A stretch of 20,927 bases of DNA, taken from an uncultured Ruminococcus sp. (GTDB lineage: Bacteria; Bacillota; Clostridia; Oscillospirales; Ruminococcaceae). The DNA lies in the NCBI RefSeq assembly GCF_946187255.1, contig NZ_CAMHRZ010000026.1, forward strand, positions 1 to 20,927. The letters are read 5' to 3'. The stretch's first letter is position 1; each line of letters begins with the position of its first letter. Both the position numbers and the translations under genes were made by a program. The notes beneath the pieces are model-generated. The model was not told where the DNA came from. It worked only from the letters and a program-made list of their open reading frames with translations, and did no database searches. Positions 1 through 7,018 of the stretch are shown in pieces.

Positions 1-1
1 C

Positions 2-58
2 TGGGAAGAGATGATAAAGAATAAATATGTCCCCGAACCCGGTCAGCCGATGGGATAA
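2..58 (+). CDS. C-terminal end of an unidentified upstream gene (partial)
   Basis: An open frame enters from the left edge and ends at a TAA at 56-58. Only 18 residues are visible, ending in VPEPGQPMG, which is too little to assign a family. The stop lies 9 nt before the Nudix ATG, and the Nudix Shine-Dalgarno (AAGGAG) begins inside this stop codon. That arrangement suggests one operon with translational coupling. Coding status rests on that spacing and the open frame only. Confidence 0.5.
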   Translation, partial: WEEMIKNKYVPEPGQPMG

Positions 59-67
59 GGAGAAGTC

Positions 68-634
68 ATGGCAGAAATACTTGATATTGTTGACGGAAAC
101 GGGATGCCCACAGGACAGACCGTTGACCGCGAGACTGCGCATCTCAAAGGCATACCTCACCGCACGTCACACGTCTGGCTCCTGAGAAGGAAAGACGGCA
201 GAGTGCAGGTGCTTCTTCAGAAACGTGCTGATGACAAAAGCGCTTTTCCCGGCTGTTACGATATTTCAAGTGCGGGACATATCCCTGCGGGCGTTGATTT
301 TATCCCCTCTGCTCTGCGGGAGCTGAAAGAGGAACTCGGCGTAACAGCGGCAGCAGAACAGCTGCATTACTGCGGCATCAGATATATACGATATGATGAT
401 GAATTCTTCGGCAAGGAATTTCACGACAGGCAGGTATCAAAGGTCTTTGCTCTGTGGCTTGACACTGACGAAAGCGGATTTGAACTGCAAAAAGAAGAAG
501 TGGACAGTGTACTGTGGATGGATCTTGATGAGTGTATCAAAGATGTCCGTGAGAACACTTTTAAGCACTGTATCGTAATGGAAGAGCTGATGCTGCTGAA
601 AGATCATATCGACGGACGATTGACCATAATATAA
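68..634 (+). CDS. Nudix hydrolase, IDI/YfcD-like group
   Basis: A 188-residue cytosolic protein of the Nudix superfamily, whose members hydrolyse nucleoside-diphosphate-linked substrates using Mg2+ or Mn2+. The Nudix box is visible at about residues 78-100, starting GHIPAG and ending RELKEELGV. The metal-binding RELxEE core is intact. The glutamate expected seven residues into the box is replaced by valine (GHIPAGV), a variation I recall from this subgroup. The N-terminal part (ILDIVDGNG, then HRTSHVWLL) resembles isopentenyl-diphosphate isomerase-like Nudix proteins such as YfcD, but the substrate cannot be read from the sequence. The ATG at 68 has AAGGAG six bases upstream. It sits directly behind a partial gene and ends in a strong terminator, so it is the last gene of its operon. 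Confidence 0.9.
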   Translation: MAEILDIVDGNGMPTGQTVDRETAHLKGIPHRTSHVWLLRRKDGRVQVLLQKRADDKSAFPGCYDISSAGHIPAGVDFIPSALRELKEELGVTAAAEQLHYCGIRYIRYDDEFFGKEFHDRQVSKVFALWLDTDESGFELQKEEVDSVLWMDLDECIKDVRENTFKHCIVMEELMLLKDHIDGRLTII

Positions 635-667
635 AAAAGACGATCGGGCATCGCGCTCAAAGATCGT

Positions 668-699
668 GGGGCTGCTGAGTGGCAGCCCCTTTTCTTTTT
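668..699 (+). terminator. Rho-independent terminator after the Nudix gene
   Basis: A perfect 8-bp GC-rich stem (GGGGCTGC at 668-675 with GCAGCCCC at 682-689), a 6-nt loop and then a T-rich run to 699. It separates the Nudix operon from the next gene. Confidence 0.92.
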
Positions 700-760
700 G
701 CCGTTATCATGCTTCTGACGAACTGCAAGGCTCCCATGGATCATATAAAGATATTTTCTA

Positions 761-789
761 TTGCAAGTTTTGTCAAAATATGCTATAAT
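761..789 (+). promoter_or_regulatory. Sigma-A promoter of the channel-like gene
   Basis: TTGCAA at 761-766 and TATAAT at 784-789 are separated by exactly 17 bp, with a TG one base before the -10 (extended -10). The predicted start of transcription is about 796. A short inverted repeat (ACAGTT at 802-807, AACTGT at 813-818) lies in the leader just before the Shine-Dalgarno and could be an operator or a small hairpin. Confidence 0.8.
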
Positions 790-833
790 AGGAGAAAACT
801 GACAGTTGTAAAAACTGTATTAAGGAGAAGATC

Positions 834-2867
834 ATGGACAATAAACTACGTTTTTTTGAAAAGCTGAAAAACAAGCTGACGGTGCGTGCGGAGAACAATC
901 CGGGCGTATTCATGTTCCTGCTGATAATAGCAGTCAACCTCGCATTTGTCGCGTTATCGACGCTGCTGCTCGTATTCCTTCCCGAAAACAAGGGAAGAGG
1001 ATTTGGCGAAATGATACGTTTTGCCTTCACGCTGATGGTGAATCCCAGCGGCAGATATCAGTACAGCGATTATCCCATCTCACTGATCATCACGACTGTG
1101 GTCGTCCTTCTCGGTATGATCTCCCTGACGGGCGGCACTGTCGGTTTCATCACAAGTATCATCACAAGCGTGCTGGAGCGCTCCACCTCAACGCGCAGGC
1201 ATCTCAGGCTGAAAAAGCATATCGTGATACTGAACTATAATCACAAGGTGCCGTCGATAATTTACGATTACTGCTTTGACGATATGGATAATACCTATGT
1301 GGTGATCCTTTCCGATCAGGACAAAAAGATGATCCGTGATCAGATCGACAATATTTTCAGCGTGCATCAGGCAGGAAAGAAATTTAAGAACATCATCATC
1401 CAGAACGGCAGTCCCTTTTCAAAACTGGATCTTGATCGTATCGCGATAAAGGATGCGAGAACCATACTTCTGATGACAGCGGTCGGTGAAGAGGACGGCA
1501 TCTCAAAGAATGACGAACGTGCGCAGAACTTCAACATATTCAAGCTGTTTATTTTCATCAACAGCTATCTGAACAGAAACAGATCCGAATCACTGCCTTC
1601 TATTCTCGCGGAAGTATCTGACAGCAAAACAGAAAAGCTCATCCGTGAATATCCCTTCAAAACAGGCGACAACAGTTTCCCTGTCAACTTCAATGAGTTA
1701 CTTGGAAAGATCATGGCGATCACCGCTGTTATGCCCTCACTTTGTGACACGATACTTCATCTCATCAGCTTTGAGGGCGTTGAGCTTTATCTGGAGGATA
1801 TCCCGTCCGTATCCATTCAGGAGGACATCAAAAGACAGAAGTCGGCTCTGCCGATCATGGATACAGGTAAAAAGCGTCTGTATATCTCCGAGAGTGAGGA
1901 TCTGATCAACAGCAGCAGCGCAGGCAGCTTCCAGCTTAAAAAGCCGCTCCCGAAGGAAAAGCTGGTACCGTGTATACTGAATGACAAGCCGAAGATACTC
2001 ATCATCGGCTGCAACAGCAAACTGGGTCATATCCTTGAAAGCCTTGTGTGCTTTAAGCAGGAGTATCCCGAATTCCATCTCACGGTGGTGCTGATGGATA
2101 CGGAAGAGAACGAAGCAAAGCTGCGGGCATATTGCAGTGATCCGTCATACAGCGCGCTGTTCAGTGCGGAAAACAGAGAGCCTGTTATAGTCAAAGATAT
2201 TTTTGAACCCTTCAGCGGAACGGACAGCGGTTTTTCGCTGGACGAGATCAATTCCGTTCTGTTCCTTTCGGACGATGACTGCAGCGAAACAAATGTGGAT
2301 GAAAAGCCGCTGCTGTTCTGGAACAGCCTGAAACGCAATGATAAGTTTGATACGCACAACTGCATCGTGGAAGTTCTGGATATGCAGAATGAGAACATCA
2401 TTGAGCGCCGCAACAGCGATCAGGTGGTTGTGAGCGAAAGGTTCATAAGCTGTCTTTACGCACAGCTTGGTAAAGATCCCGTCCGCCTTGACTGCATCAA
2501 GGATATGATAACCTTTGAAAGCGATGAAGCTTCCCGCAATTCAAAGAACGATCTTTCAAATGAGTGCAATATCCTTTCTGTCAGGACCGAACTCTTCTTC
2601 CGCAACTGTAAAGAACCGCTGCGTTTCAGCAGCAAGCGCGAACTGATACTTTGGGTGTTTGAAGCGACAGATCATGCATATCTGCCCATCGGATGTGTAA
2701 AGAACAATGTAAGCTATCTGTTCTCCAGAACAGAAGGCAAGAACGACGGGCTTGATACTTCGGTACTGCTTCCCAAGAGCGACAACAGCGATCTGAAAAT
2801 AGTGCAGAATGAACTGACACTGGAACCCGATGACGAGATGATCGTCATCATGCTGACAAAGAATTGA
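834..2867 (+). CDS. CASTOR/POLLUX-like ion channel or TrkA-type membrane protein
   Basis: A 677-residue protein. Two hydrophobic segments (about residues 24-49 and 81-114) flank a short loop containing FTLMVNPSGRYQYSDYP, the layout of a two-TM pore unit. A nucleotide-binding-like RCK domain follows, starting at KKHIVILNYN (about 128). A second begins near 385 (KPKILIIGCNSKLG), and an RCK_C-like end (LEPDDEMIVIML) closes the protein. This TM-TM-RCK-RCK order, with a basic linker after TM2, matches bacterial relatives of the plant CASTOR/POLLUX cation channels as I know that family. The role is probably regulated ion conductance at the cytoplasmic membrane, and the ion is not identifiable. The ATG at 834 has AAGGAG at 822-827. 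It is a single-gene unit with its own promoter and terminator. The alternative is another TrkA-N/RCK protein of unknown function. Confidence 0.75.
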   Translation: MDNKLRFFEKLKNKLTVRAENNPGVFMFLLIIAVNLAFVALSTLLLVFLPENKGRGFGEMIRFAFTLMVNPSGRYQYSDYPISLIITTVVVLLGMISLTGGTVGFITSIITSVLERSTSTRRHLRLKKHIVILNYNHKVPSIIYDYCFDDMDNTYVVILSDQDKKMIRDQIDNIFSVHQAGKKFKNIIIQNGSPFSKLDLDRIAIKDARTILLMTAVGEEDGISKNDERAQNFNIFKLFIFINSYLNRNRSESLPSILAEVSDSKTEKLIREYPFKTGDNSFPVNFNELLGKIMAITAVMPSLCDTILHLISFEGVELYLEDIPSVSIQEDIKRQKSALPIMDTGKKRLYISESEDLINSSSAGSFQLKKPLPKEKLVPCILNDKPKILIIGCNSKLGHILESLVCFKQEYPEFHLTVVLMDTEENEAKLRAYCSDPSYSALFSAENREPVIVKDIFEPFSGTDSGFSLDEINSVLFLSDDDCSETNVDEKPLLFWNSLKRNDKFDTHNCIVEVLDMQNENIIERRNSDQVVVSERFISCLYAQLGKDPVRLDCIKDMITFESDEASRNSKNDLSNECNILSVRTELFFRNCKEPLRFSSKRELILWVFEATDHAYLPIGCVKNNVSYLFSRTEGKNDGLDTSVLLPKSDNSDLKIVQNELTLEPDDEMIVIMLTKN

Positions 2868-2894
2868 TATGGGCGGCAATTGAATATTTAAGCA

Positions 2895-2926
2895 AAAAAC
2901 AGCACTCCGCAGGGAATGCTGTTTTT
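2895..2926. terminator. Bidirectional terminator between convergent genes
   Basis: AAAAACAGCA at 2895-2904 pairs with TGCTGTTTTT at 2917-2926, and TCC/GGA pairing is possible inside. The A-run on one side and T-run on the other let it end both the plus-strand channel gene and the minus-strand Imm70 gene. Confidence 0.85.
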
Positions 2927-3022
2927 CTGTTCGGCTGCTTTAGCGTAACTATGATCAGCGGTACACTGTTCAGAAATAAAAGCTGTCAAAGCATCTGAAA
3001 AGCACTGATCGATACTTCAAAT

Positions 3023-3439
3023 TTATAAGGGCGATATTTCCAGAGATGAACCGGTTTCTATTGCATCATCTATGGCTTTGAAGAATACTACAAACATATC
3101 TTCTCCGTCACTTGTATAGAAATAGTTGGAAAGATCTGTAATACTGTCACTGATATTGTCTCCCCAAGGCGGGCTCAGCGTTCTATCCTCATAATTCCAA
3201 ACGATCTCCTTTGGAGAATGCAGTTTCAGCTCTTTCTGAATAGTCAACAGCTCTCGTTTAGCCTCAGGCATTTCTGTTTTTTCAATACACCCATTATATA
3301 AACGAGTCATTATAACAGGAAATCTTTTTCCCCACGCTTCTTTTTCAAGAACTGCTGCAATAGTTGAAAAGAAAGAATATAAAAAATCACTGCTGCCTAT
3401 TTCGTACCAATTATTCCGTACTTCTAATCCAATTGCCAT
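3023..3439 (-). CDS. Imm70-family immunity protein (orphan)
   Basis: 138 residues if started at the ATG at 3439 (MAIGLEVRNN). That start has AGGAG followed by AAAGGA at 3457-3447, 7 nt upstream. The frame is open further upstream, to a TTG at 3490 and an ATG at 3487, but those lack a good ribosome binding site. The order YEIGSSDFLYSFFSTI, GKRFPVI, then PPWGDNISDSITDLSNYF is what I recognise as immunity protein family 70. Such proteins neutralise cognate polymorphic toxins in contact-dependent or secreted-toxin systems. No intact toxin gene lies next to it. The gene is visibly richer in A and T than its neighbours, which fits horizontal transfer. It follows the LRR gene by 144 bp on the same strand with no strong terminator between, so it may be read from that promoter. 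The family call is from memory of conserved motifs. Confidence 0.72.
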   Translation of the reverse strand: MAIGLEVRNNWYEIGSSDFLYSFFSTIAAVLEKEAWGKRFPVIMTRLYNGCIEKTEMPEAKRELLTIQKELKLHSPKEIVWNYEDRTLSPPWGDNISDSITDLSNYFYTSDGEDMFVVFFKAIDDAIETGSSLEISPL

Positions 3440-3479
3440 ATCCGGATCCTTTCTCCTGCTTGTTTGATAGACCTGATCA

Positions 3480-3583
3480 TCATTCATCAAAAGGTATTTC
3501 GGAGCACTTTACCGCTTCACAATACGTCCGTGTTAAGGGAAAAATGCTCCCGCCTGCCTTTTGAACTATAACCTGTATGCTAT
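3480..3583 (-). pseudogene. Possible vestigial C-terminal end of a toxin-like gene
   Basis: Between the LRR stop and the Imm70 ribosome binding site, one minus-strand frame stays open for 34 codons and ends in TGA at 3480. It reads ...AGGSIFPLTRTY and CEAVKCSEIPFDE. It has no start of its own and differs in frame from the LRR gene. A toxin 3' end sitting just before an immunity gene is the usual order in polymorphic toxin loci, so this could be a relic of the partner. I do not recognise the peptide, and a chance open stretch of this length is quite possible. Confidence 0.3.
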
Positions 3584-4882
3584 TTACCTGACAGTCACAT
3601 TGACCGCTCTGCTTGCTGACGATGTGAGATCCCATTTGCCGTTGACCTTTGCCGCAACGAGTATCTTGTAGGTCTGTCCTGCTTTGAGCTTGGGTGAGGT
3701 ATAGCTTGTTACAGAAGCGGGGATGTTCTGAGTCTGTATCTTCCACTTGCCCGCAACATATACAGCGATACCGTATCTCTCAGCATCGGGGACAGGTGTC
3801 CAGCTGAGTCTGAACCTGTGATATTTGCCGTCGTATTCAATGGAGGATGCCTTGGGATATGAGTGGGTCTCAGCGGATGTGCTTCCGGTATAATTAATCC
3901 CGTCAGCGGACAGATATTCATTATCTCCGCCAATCTCGATGGCATCCCACTGCTCTTTCGTGCCGAGATAGTTGATGGTTTTCAGCTTTGTGGTATTCTC
4001 AAATGCCCATCCACCGATGCGGGTAACGCTGGCAGGTATGGTTATCTCGGTAAGGTCCTCGCAGCTGTCAAATGCAAAATCGCTGATGACTGTAACGCCA
4101 TCGGGTATAGTCACGCTTGTTTTTTTGCAGGGGCAGCAGATCAGTTCGGTCTTATCCTTGTTGTAAAGCACTCCGTCAACGGATGTATACGCTGTATTAT
4201 TCTCACCGACTGTGATGCTTTCAACGCCTGTGCAGTCATCAAAAGCATATTTGCCTATACTTGTGACGCTGTCGGGGATGGATATTTCGGTAAAGCCAGT
4301 GCAGTTGAAAAATGCCTCATTTCCAATGCTTGTGATGATGTTAGGTATCTTCATGCCCTTTAGCTTTGTGCATTTCTGAAAAGCCTGATCATTGATCGTC
4401 CTGACACCATCGGGAAATATGATGCTTGTCTTTCCGCGCGGGCAACATATCAGCTCGCTCTGATCTTTGCTGTAAAGCACGCCGTCAAACGAAGAGTATA
4501 CCGTATTATCCTCATCAACTATAAATGCTTCCAGGTTTGCGGCTTCCTGAAAACCCATGCCGAGATTTGTGACACCGTCGGGTATAGTAAGGGTCTTCAT
4601 GCTTTTTTTGAAAGTAAATACCCCGTAGTCAACAGCGGTAACTTTTATATCATTGATCTCTGCGGGGATCACCACATCTTCGTCACTGCCTGAATATTCC
4701 GTGATCGACAGGACACCGTCTTCGACCACATAGGTGAAATCCCCGTAGGTACCCATATAGATAAAGCTGCCGATACTATCAGCGCTTGCGGAGACAGCTC
4801 CGACACAGGCAGGCGCATATCCTCCCGCCGTCATAATAACCGCCAGCGAAACAGCGGCTATTCGTTTGATCATTCCGTTCAT
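3584..4882 (-). CDS. Secreted BspA-type leucine-rich repeat protein
   Basis: 432 residues. A signal peptide covers about residues 1-35 (MIKR, a hydrophobic stretch, then a VSASA cleavage region). LRR_5/BspA-type repeats follow over about 60-330, with the recurring pattern IPDGVTxIxxxAFxxCxxLxxIxIPxSV. Two longer super-repeats carry matching blocks (GVLYSKDQSELICCP and GVLYNKDKTELICCP). The C-terminal part, about 345-432, reads like a fibronectin-III-type domain (FRLSWTPVPDAERYGIAVY, then KLKAGQTYKILVAAKV). Such proteins act outside the cell in binding host, mucin or plant surfaces. No anchor or dockerin is visible, so it is probably released or held non-covalently. The ATG at 4882 has TAGGAGGA 8 nt upstream. 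It has a strong promoter and a long leader, described separately. The ligand is unknown. Confidence 0.88.
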   Translation of the reverse strand: MNGMIKRIAAVSLAVIMTAGGYAPACVGAVSASADSIGSFIYMGTYGDFTYVVEDGVLSITEYSGSDEDVVIPAEINDIKVTAVDYGVFTFKKSMKTLTIPDGVTNLGMGFQEAANLEAFIVDEDNTVYSSFDGVLYSKDQSELICCPRGKTSIIFPDGVRTINDQAFQKCTKLKGMKIPNIITSIGNEAFFNCTGFTEISIPDSVTSIGKYAFDDCTGVESITVGENNTAYTSVDGVLYNKDKTELICCPCKKTSVTIPDGVTVISDFAFDSCEDLTEITIPASVTRIGGWAFENTTKLKTINYLGTKEQWDAIEIGGDNEYLSADGINYTGSTSAETHSYPKASSIEYDGKYHRFRLSWTPVPDAERYGIAVYVAGKWKIQTQNIPASVTSYTSPKLKAGQTYKILVAAKVNGKWDLTSSASRAVNVTVR

Positions 4883-4915
4883 AGTTTTATTCCTCCTATA
4901 TAAATAAAAATACCC

Positions 4916-4952
4916 GGCGGGAATTTATCCCGCCCAATGCATTTTAGCATTG
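4916..4952 (-). promoter_or_regulatory. Tandem hairpins in the leader of the LRR gene
   Basis: Two adjoining perfect stems occur in the 5' untranslated region: CAATGC/GCATTG (4935-4940 with 4947-4952) and GGCGGG/CCCGCC (4916-4921 with 4929-4934). On the minus strand the second is followed by GGGTATTTTTATTTA and then the ribosome binding site. The GC stem plus U-rich tail looks like a weak terminator or attenuator placed before the gene. Alternatively it stabilises the 5' end of the message. No known riboswitch class was recognised. Confidence 0.5.
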
Positions 4953-5064
4953 ACCTATTCCGCATCCGCTCTGCTTGCTGATATTTTGACGCACAATAAC
5001 GCAGTCACGGACTTCATTCGATAGTATTATTGATTTTATAAAAATGTTATCTTTTGTCTGATAT

Positions 5065-5093
5065 ATTATAACAAACCACTGTCGGTTTGTCAA
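5065..5093 (-). promoter_or_regulatory. Consensus sigma-A promoter with palindromic spacer (LRR gene)
   Basis: On the minus strand TTGACA (5093-5088) and TATAAT (5070-5065) are separated by 17 bp, a perfect consensus. Transcription should start near 5058, giving a leader of about 175 nt. The spacer and its edges form an exact inverted repeat, ACAAACC-N6-GGTTTGT at 5071-5090. This is a likely operator, because a protein bound there would block RNA polymerase. Confidence 0.85.
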
Positions 5094-5176
5094 TATCTAT
5101 TCCGAAAATTTGTATTATTTTTATTCAATTGAGCCAATTCAAATTATTGCTCAATTCATATTCACGATCGGAGATC

Positions 5177-5215
5177 AAAAAAGCCGCTACTTCACAATGG
5201 CGAAAGAACGGCTTT
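5177..5215 (-). terminator. Rho-independent terminator of the nitrilase-family gene
   Basis: On the minus strand AAAGCCG pairs with CGGCTTT (5215-5209 with 5186-5180), followed by a run of six T. It begins 13 nt after the stop of the amidohydrolase gene. The loop is long (22 nt), with partial CTT/AAG pairing inside. Confidence 0.75.
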
Positions 5216-5227
5216 GCTTTTGGTATA

Positions 5228-6085
5228 TCATCCTTTGGCGCTTTTGTGCTTTGTCAGTTCAGCATACGCCCACACCTTTCGGTAAGCGTCACCCATCACT
5301 TCATTCTCACGGTAATCCCTCAGCATATCAAGGTCTATCTCCGCTGTGAAGATGCCCTCAGAACCGTCCGCTTCGAGTATGCACATATCACGCACACCGG
5401 GTTCTTCACGGAGCCACGCAACGCCGTCAAATATCGTTGAATGTCCGTTGCAGTCGGGGACGATGTCGGGATAATTGCAGGTCGCAATGGCGAGCATATT
5501 CTCGTAAGCCCTCGTTCTCAGGGCGGAAAGGCGGTTTATCTCCATTGGGCAGGCGTTGGGGGCGAGTATGACCTCCGCACCTTTCAGCATCAGCAGTCTC
5601 GCACTCTCGGGGAACTCTCTGTCAAAGCATATCATCGCGCCCACATTCACACTGCCGACCGCTGTATCAAGTTCGCAGACATGAAAACCGTCCCCCGAAT
5701 CAAGGGCGATCTCGGCGCTGAAATCGCAGGTGTGTACCTTTGAATACTTCATCGCCTGCCTGCCGTATCTGTCAAATAATATCATAGTGTTCAGCGGTTT
5801 CGGTTTGTGGTTCTCAAGGAAGGTTATCCCCACCGCCATACCAAGTTCAGCCGACAGCTTCCCGAAGGATGTAACGAACTCGTCATCCGCAGGGATAGCT
5901 TCCGCCGTCCATACCTCTGCGGGACGGTCGTATATATCATACCCGATGCTGAACATCTCGGGGAACAGTGTGATATCCGCACCGAGAGCCTTTGCCTTTT
6001 TGCAGGCGGCGATGCCCTTTTCGAGATTGCCCGCAAGTGTGCCTGTGGGGGTCATCTGTAACAATGCGATCTTCAGTTTGCTCAT
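5228..6085 (-). CDS. Carbon-nitrogen hydrolase (nitrilase superfamily)
   Basis: 285 residues, the usual length for a single CN-hydrolase domain. The Glu-Lys-Cys catalytic set is complete: E43 in LFPEMF, K116 in YSKVHTCDF, and C153 in GAMICFDREFPE. The C-terminal part holds RTRAYENMLAIATCN, typical of the family's dimer and active-site region. Members cleave amides such as carbamoylputrescine, omega-amidodicarboxylates or N-carbamoyl compounds. The sequence alone does not settle the substrate, and no pathway partner is adjacent. The protein is cytosolic, with no signal peptide. The ATG at 6085 has AAGGAGG about 6 nt upstream. It lies downstream of the carbonic anhydrase pair on the same strand, separated from it by a palindromic element. 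A TATAAT at 6115-6110 just inside the gap may give it its own promoter, but no good -35 was seen. Confidence 0.92.
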   Translation of the reverse strand: MSKLKIALLQMTPTGTLAGNLEKGIAACKKAKALGADITLFPEMFSIGYDIYDRPAEVWTAEAIPADDEFVTSFGKLSAELGMAVGITFLENHKPKPLNTMILFDRYGRQAMKYSKVHTCDFSAEIALDSGDGFHVCELDTAVGSVNVGAMICFDREFPESARLLMLKGAEVILAPNACPMEINRLSALRTRAYENMLAIATCNYPDIVPDCNGHSTIFDGVAWLREEPGVRDMCILEADGSEGIFTAEIDLDMLRDYRENEVMGDAYRKVWAYAELTKHKSAKG

Positions 6086-6117
6086 GAGGTCCTCCTTCGT
6101 TTTGCCATCATTATATT

Positions 6118-6207
6118 AAACGACATTGAAATTGCTGCTTTGCGAACTTCGCAAAAGCATATATCGCACTTTTACTCGTTCGCAAAGTGCAATTTCTAAT
6201 GTCGTTT
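6118..6207. repeat. 90-bp palindromic MITE-like element
   Basis: Two 30-bp arms (6118-6147 and 6178-6207) are near-perfect reverse complements. They begin AAACGACATT and end AATGTCGTTT, with mismatches only around the middle (GAAATTGCTGC versus GCAATTTCT). A 30-nt centre contains further symmetry: TTTGCGAA-C-TTCGCAAA at 6139-6155 is a perfect palindrome, and GCACTTT/AAAGTGC pairs at 6166-6172 and 6184-6190. Both sides are TA-rich (TATATT on the left, ACTATATATT on the right). The element starts one base after the stop codon of the upstream gene. The architecture is that of a non-autonomous miniature inverted-repeat element, and in RNA it would fold into a long hairpin. Copy number cannot be seen here. 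Confidence 0.65.
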
Positions 6208-6208
6208 A

Positions 6209-7009
6209 CTATATATTCTTCCTGATGAAAGCCCTTATCAGCTCGGCGGTCTTTTTGCTGATCTCCAGCTCCTTGTTGATGCCGTCATTGAAGTTCAGCC
6301 GCAGATAATACTTGCTTTCGTATTTCCCACGCTTGTATCCCGAGATATCGATACCCTCCAGGAACTCGCGCACAGTGTTCCACTGTTCCTGCGTCAGCCT
6401 GTTTGTATCCGCACTGTCACCGTGAACGAAAAAGTAATATTTCTCCGTGTTTTGCACAGGTGTTATCTGGTAAGAATACTTGGGCGTTTTCAGGAAAAAT
6501 GCGGTCATCCTCGTTTTGCCTATCCTGTGAAGATCCCGCCCGACGGGACGAGCCATTTCGCGCATGATGGCTATCACGCTTGTCCATCTGTTCCCCGACG
6601 GCGGATAGTACTGCACTGTATGCTCGCCCTTATCTGTCTCCCAAGTGAGGTACAGCCGCTGATAGTCGCCGCCGTCAAGGACGAACATATCAGGAACGGG
6701 AAACGGCAAAGGCTTTCTGTTCTCCACAGGCCGCAGCTGTTCTTTGAGGTATCCTATCTCTTCGGCAAGGGCTTGCCACAATGCCTTATCCATGGGGATA
6801 TGCTCCTTCACCGTCATTTCGCCCGTGTCTGTTTCGGCGGGCAGATCTTCTTCTTCGGGGCTGAAAGGGCAGTCGCTGTAATAAGCGGTGCGTATTATCT
6901 CATCGGCATCCGCTTCGATCTCGAATTCGGAATGATAAGCCATCGAGCCGCCGCTTGATCCATAGCGTATCCTTTTTAATACAAGGTCTTCGGGTGTACC
7001 TTTTTTCAT
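6209..7009 (-). CDS. Conserved-looking protein of unknown function, coupled to carbonic anhydrase
   Basis: 266 residues, with no signal peptide, no membrane segment and no cysteine pair motif. I do not recognise a family. The N-terminal part (RIRYGSSGGSMAYHSEFEIE) is followed by an acidic stretch (CPFSPEEEDLPAET), a helix with ALWQALAEEIGYLKEQL, and then a beta-rich segment (DMFVLDGGDYQRLYLTWET). It ends in a basic helix (KKTAELIRAFIRKNI). The pattern of a strand pair, an aromatic-rich turn and a helix seems to recur, suggesting tandem copies of one small fold. The ATG at 7009 has AGGAGAGC at 7020-7013, so its ribosome binding site runs into the stop codon of the carbonic anhydrase gene. The gap is 9 nt, which makes translational coupling likely. 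The stop abuts the palindromic element. Confidence 0.8.
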   Translation of the reverse strand: MKKGTPEDLVLKRIRYGSSGGSMAYHSEFEIEADADEIIRTAYYSDCPFSPEEEDLPAETDTGEMTVKEHIPMDKALWQALAEEIGYLKEQLRPVENRKPLPFPVPDMFVLDGGDYQRLYLTWETDKGEHTVQYYPPSGNRWTSVIAIMREMARPVGRDLHRIGKTRMTAFFLKTPKYSYQITPVQNTEKYYFFVHGDSADTNRLTQEQWNTVREFLEGIDISGYKRGKYESKYYLRLNFNDGINKELEISKKTAELIRAFIRKNI

Positions 7010-7018
7010 GATGCTCTC

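Noticed and set aside
3440..3490. Longer N-terminus for the Imm70 protein (TTG or ATG start)
   Set aside because: There is no ribosome binding site before those codons, while AGGAG/AAAGGA stands before the ATG at 3439, where the family-like sequence begins.
4970..5026. 20-codon upstream open frame in the LRR leader (MKSVTALLCV...)
   Set aside because: No Shine-Dalgarno lies before its ATG. It is more simply explained as the same duplicated trace that holds the repeated 16-mer.
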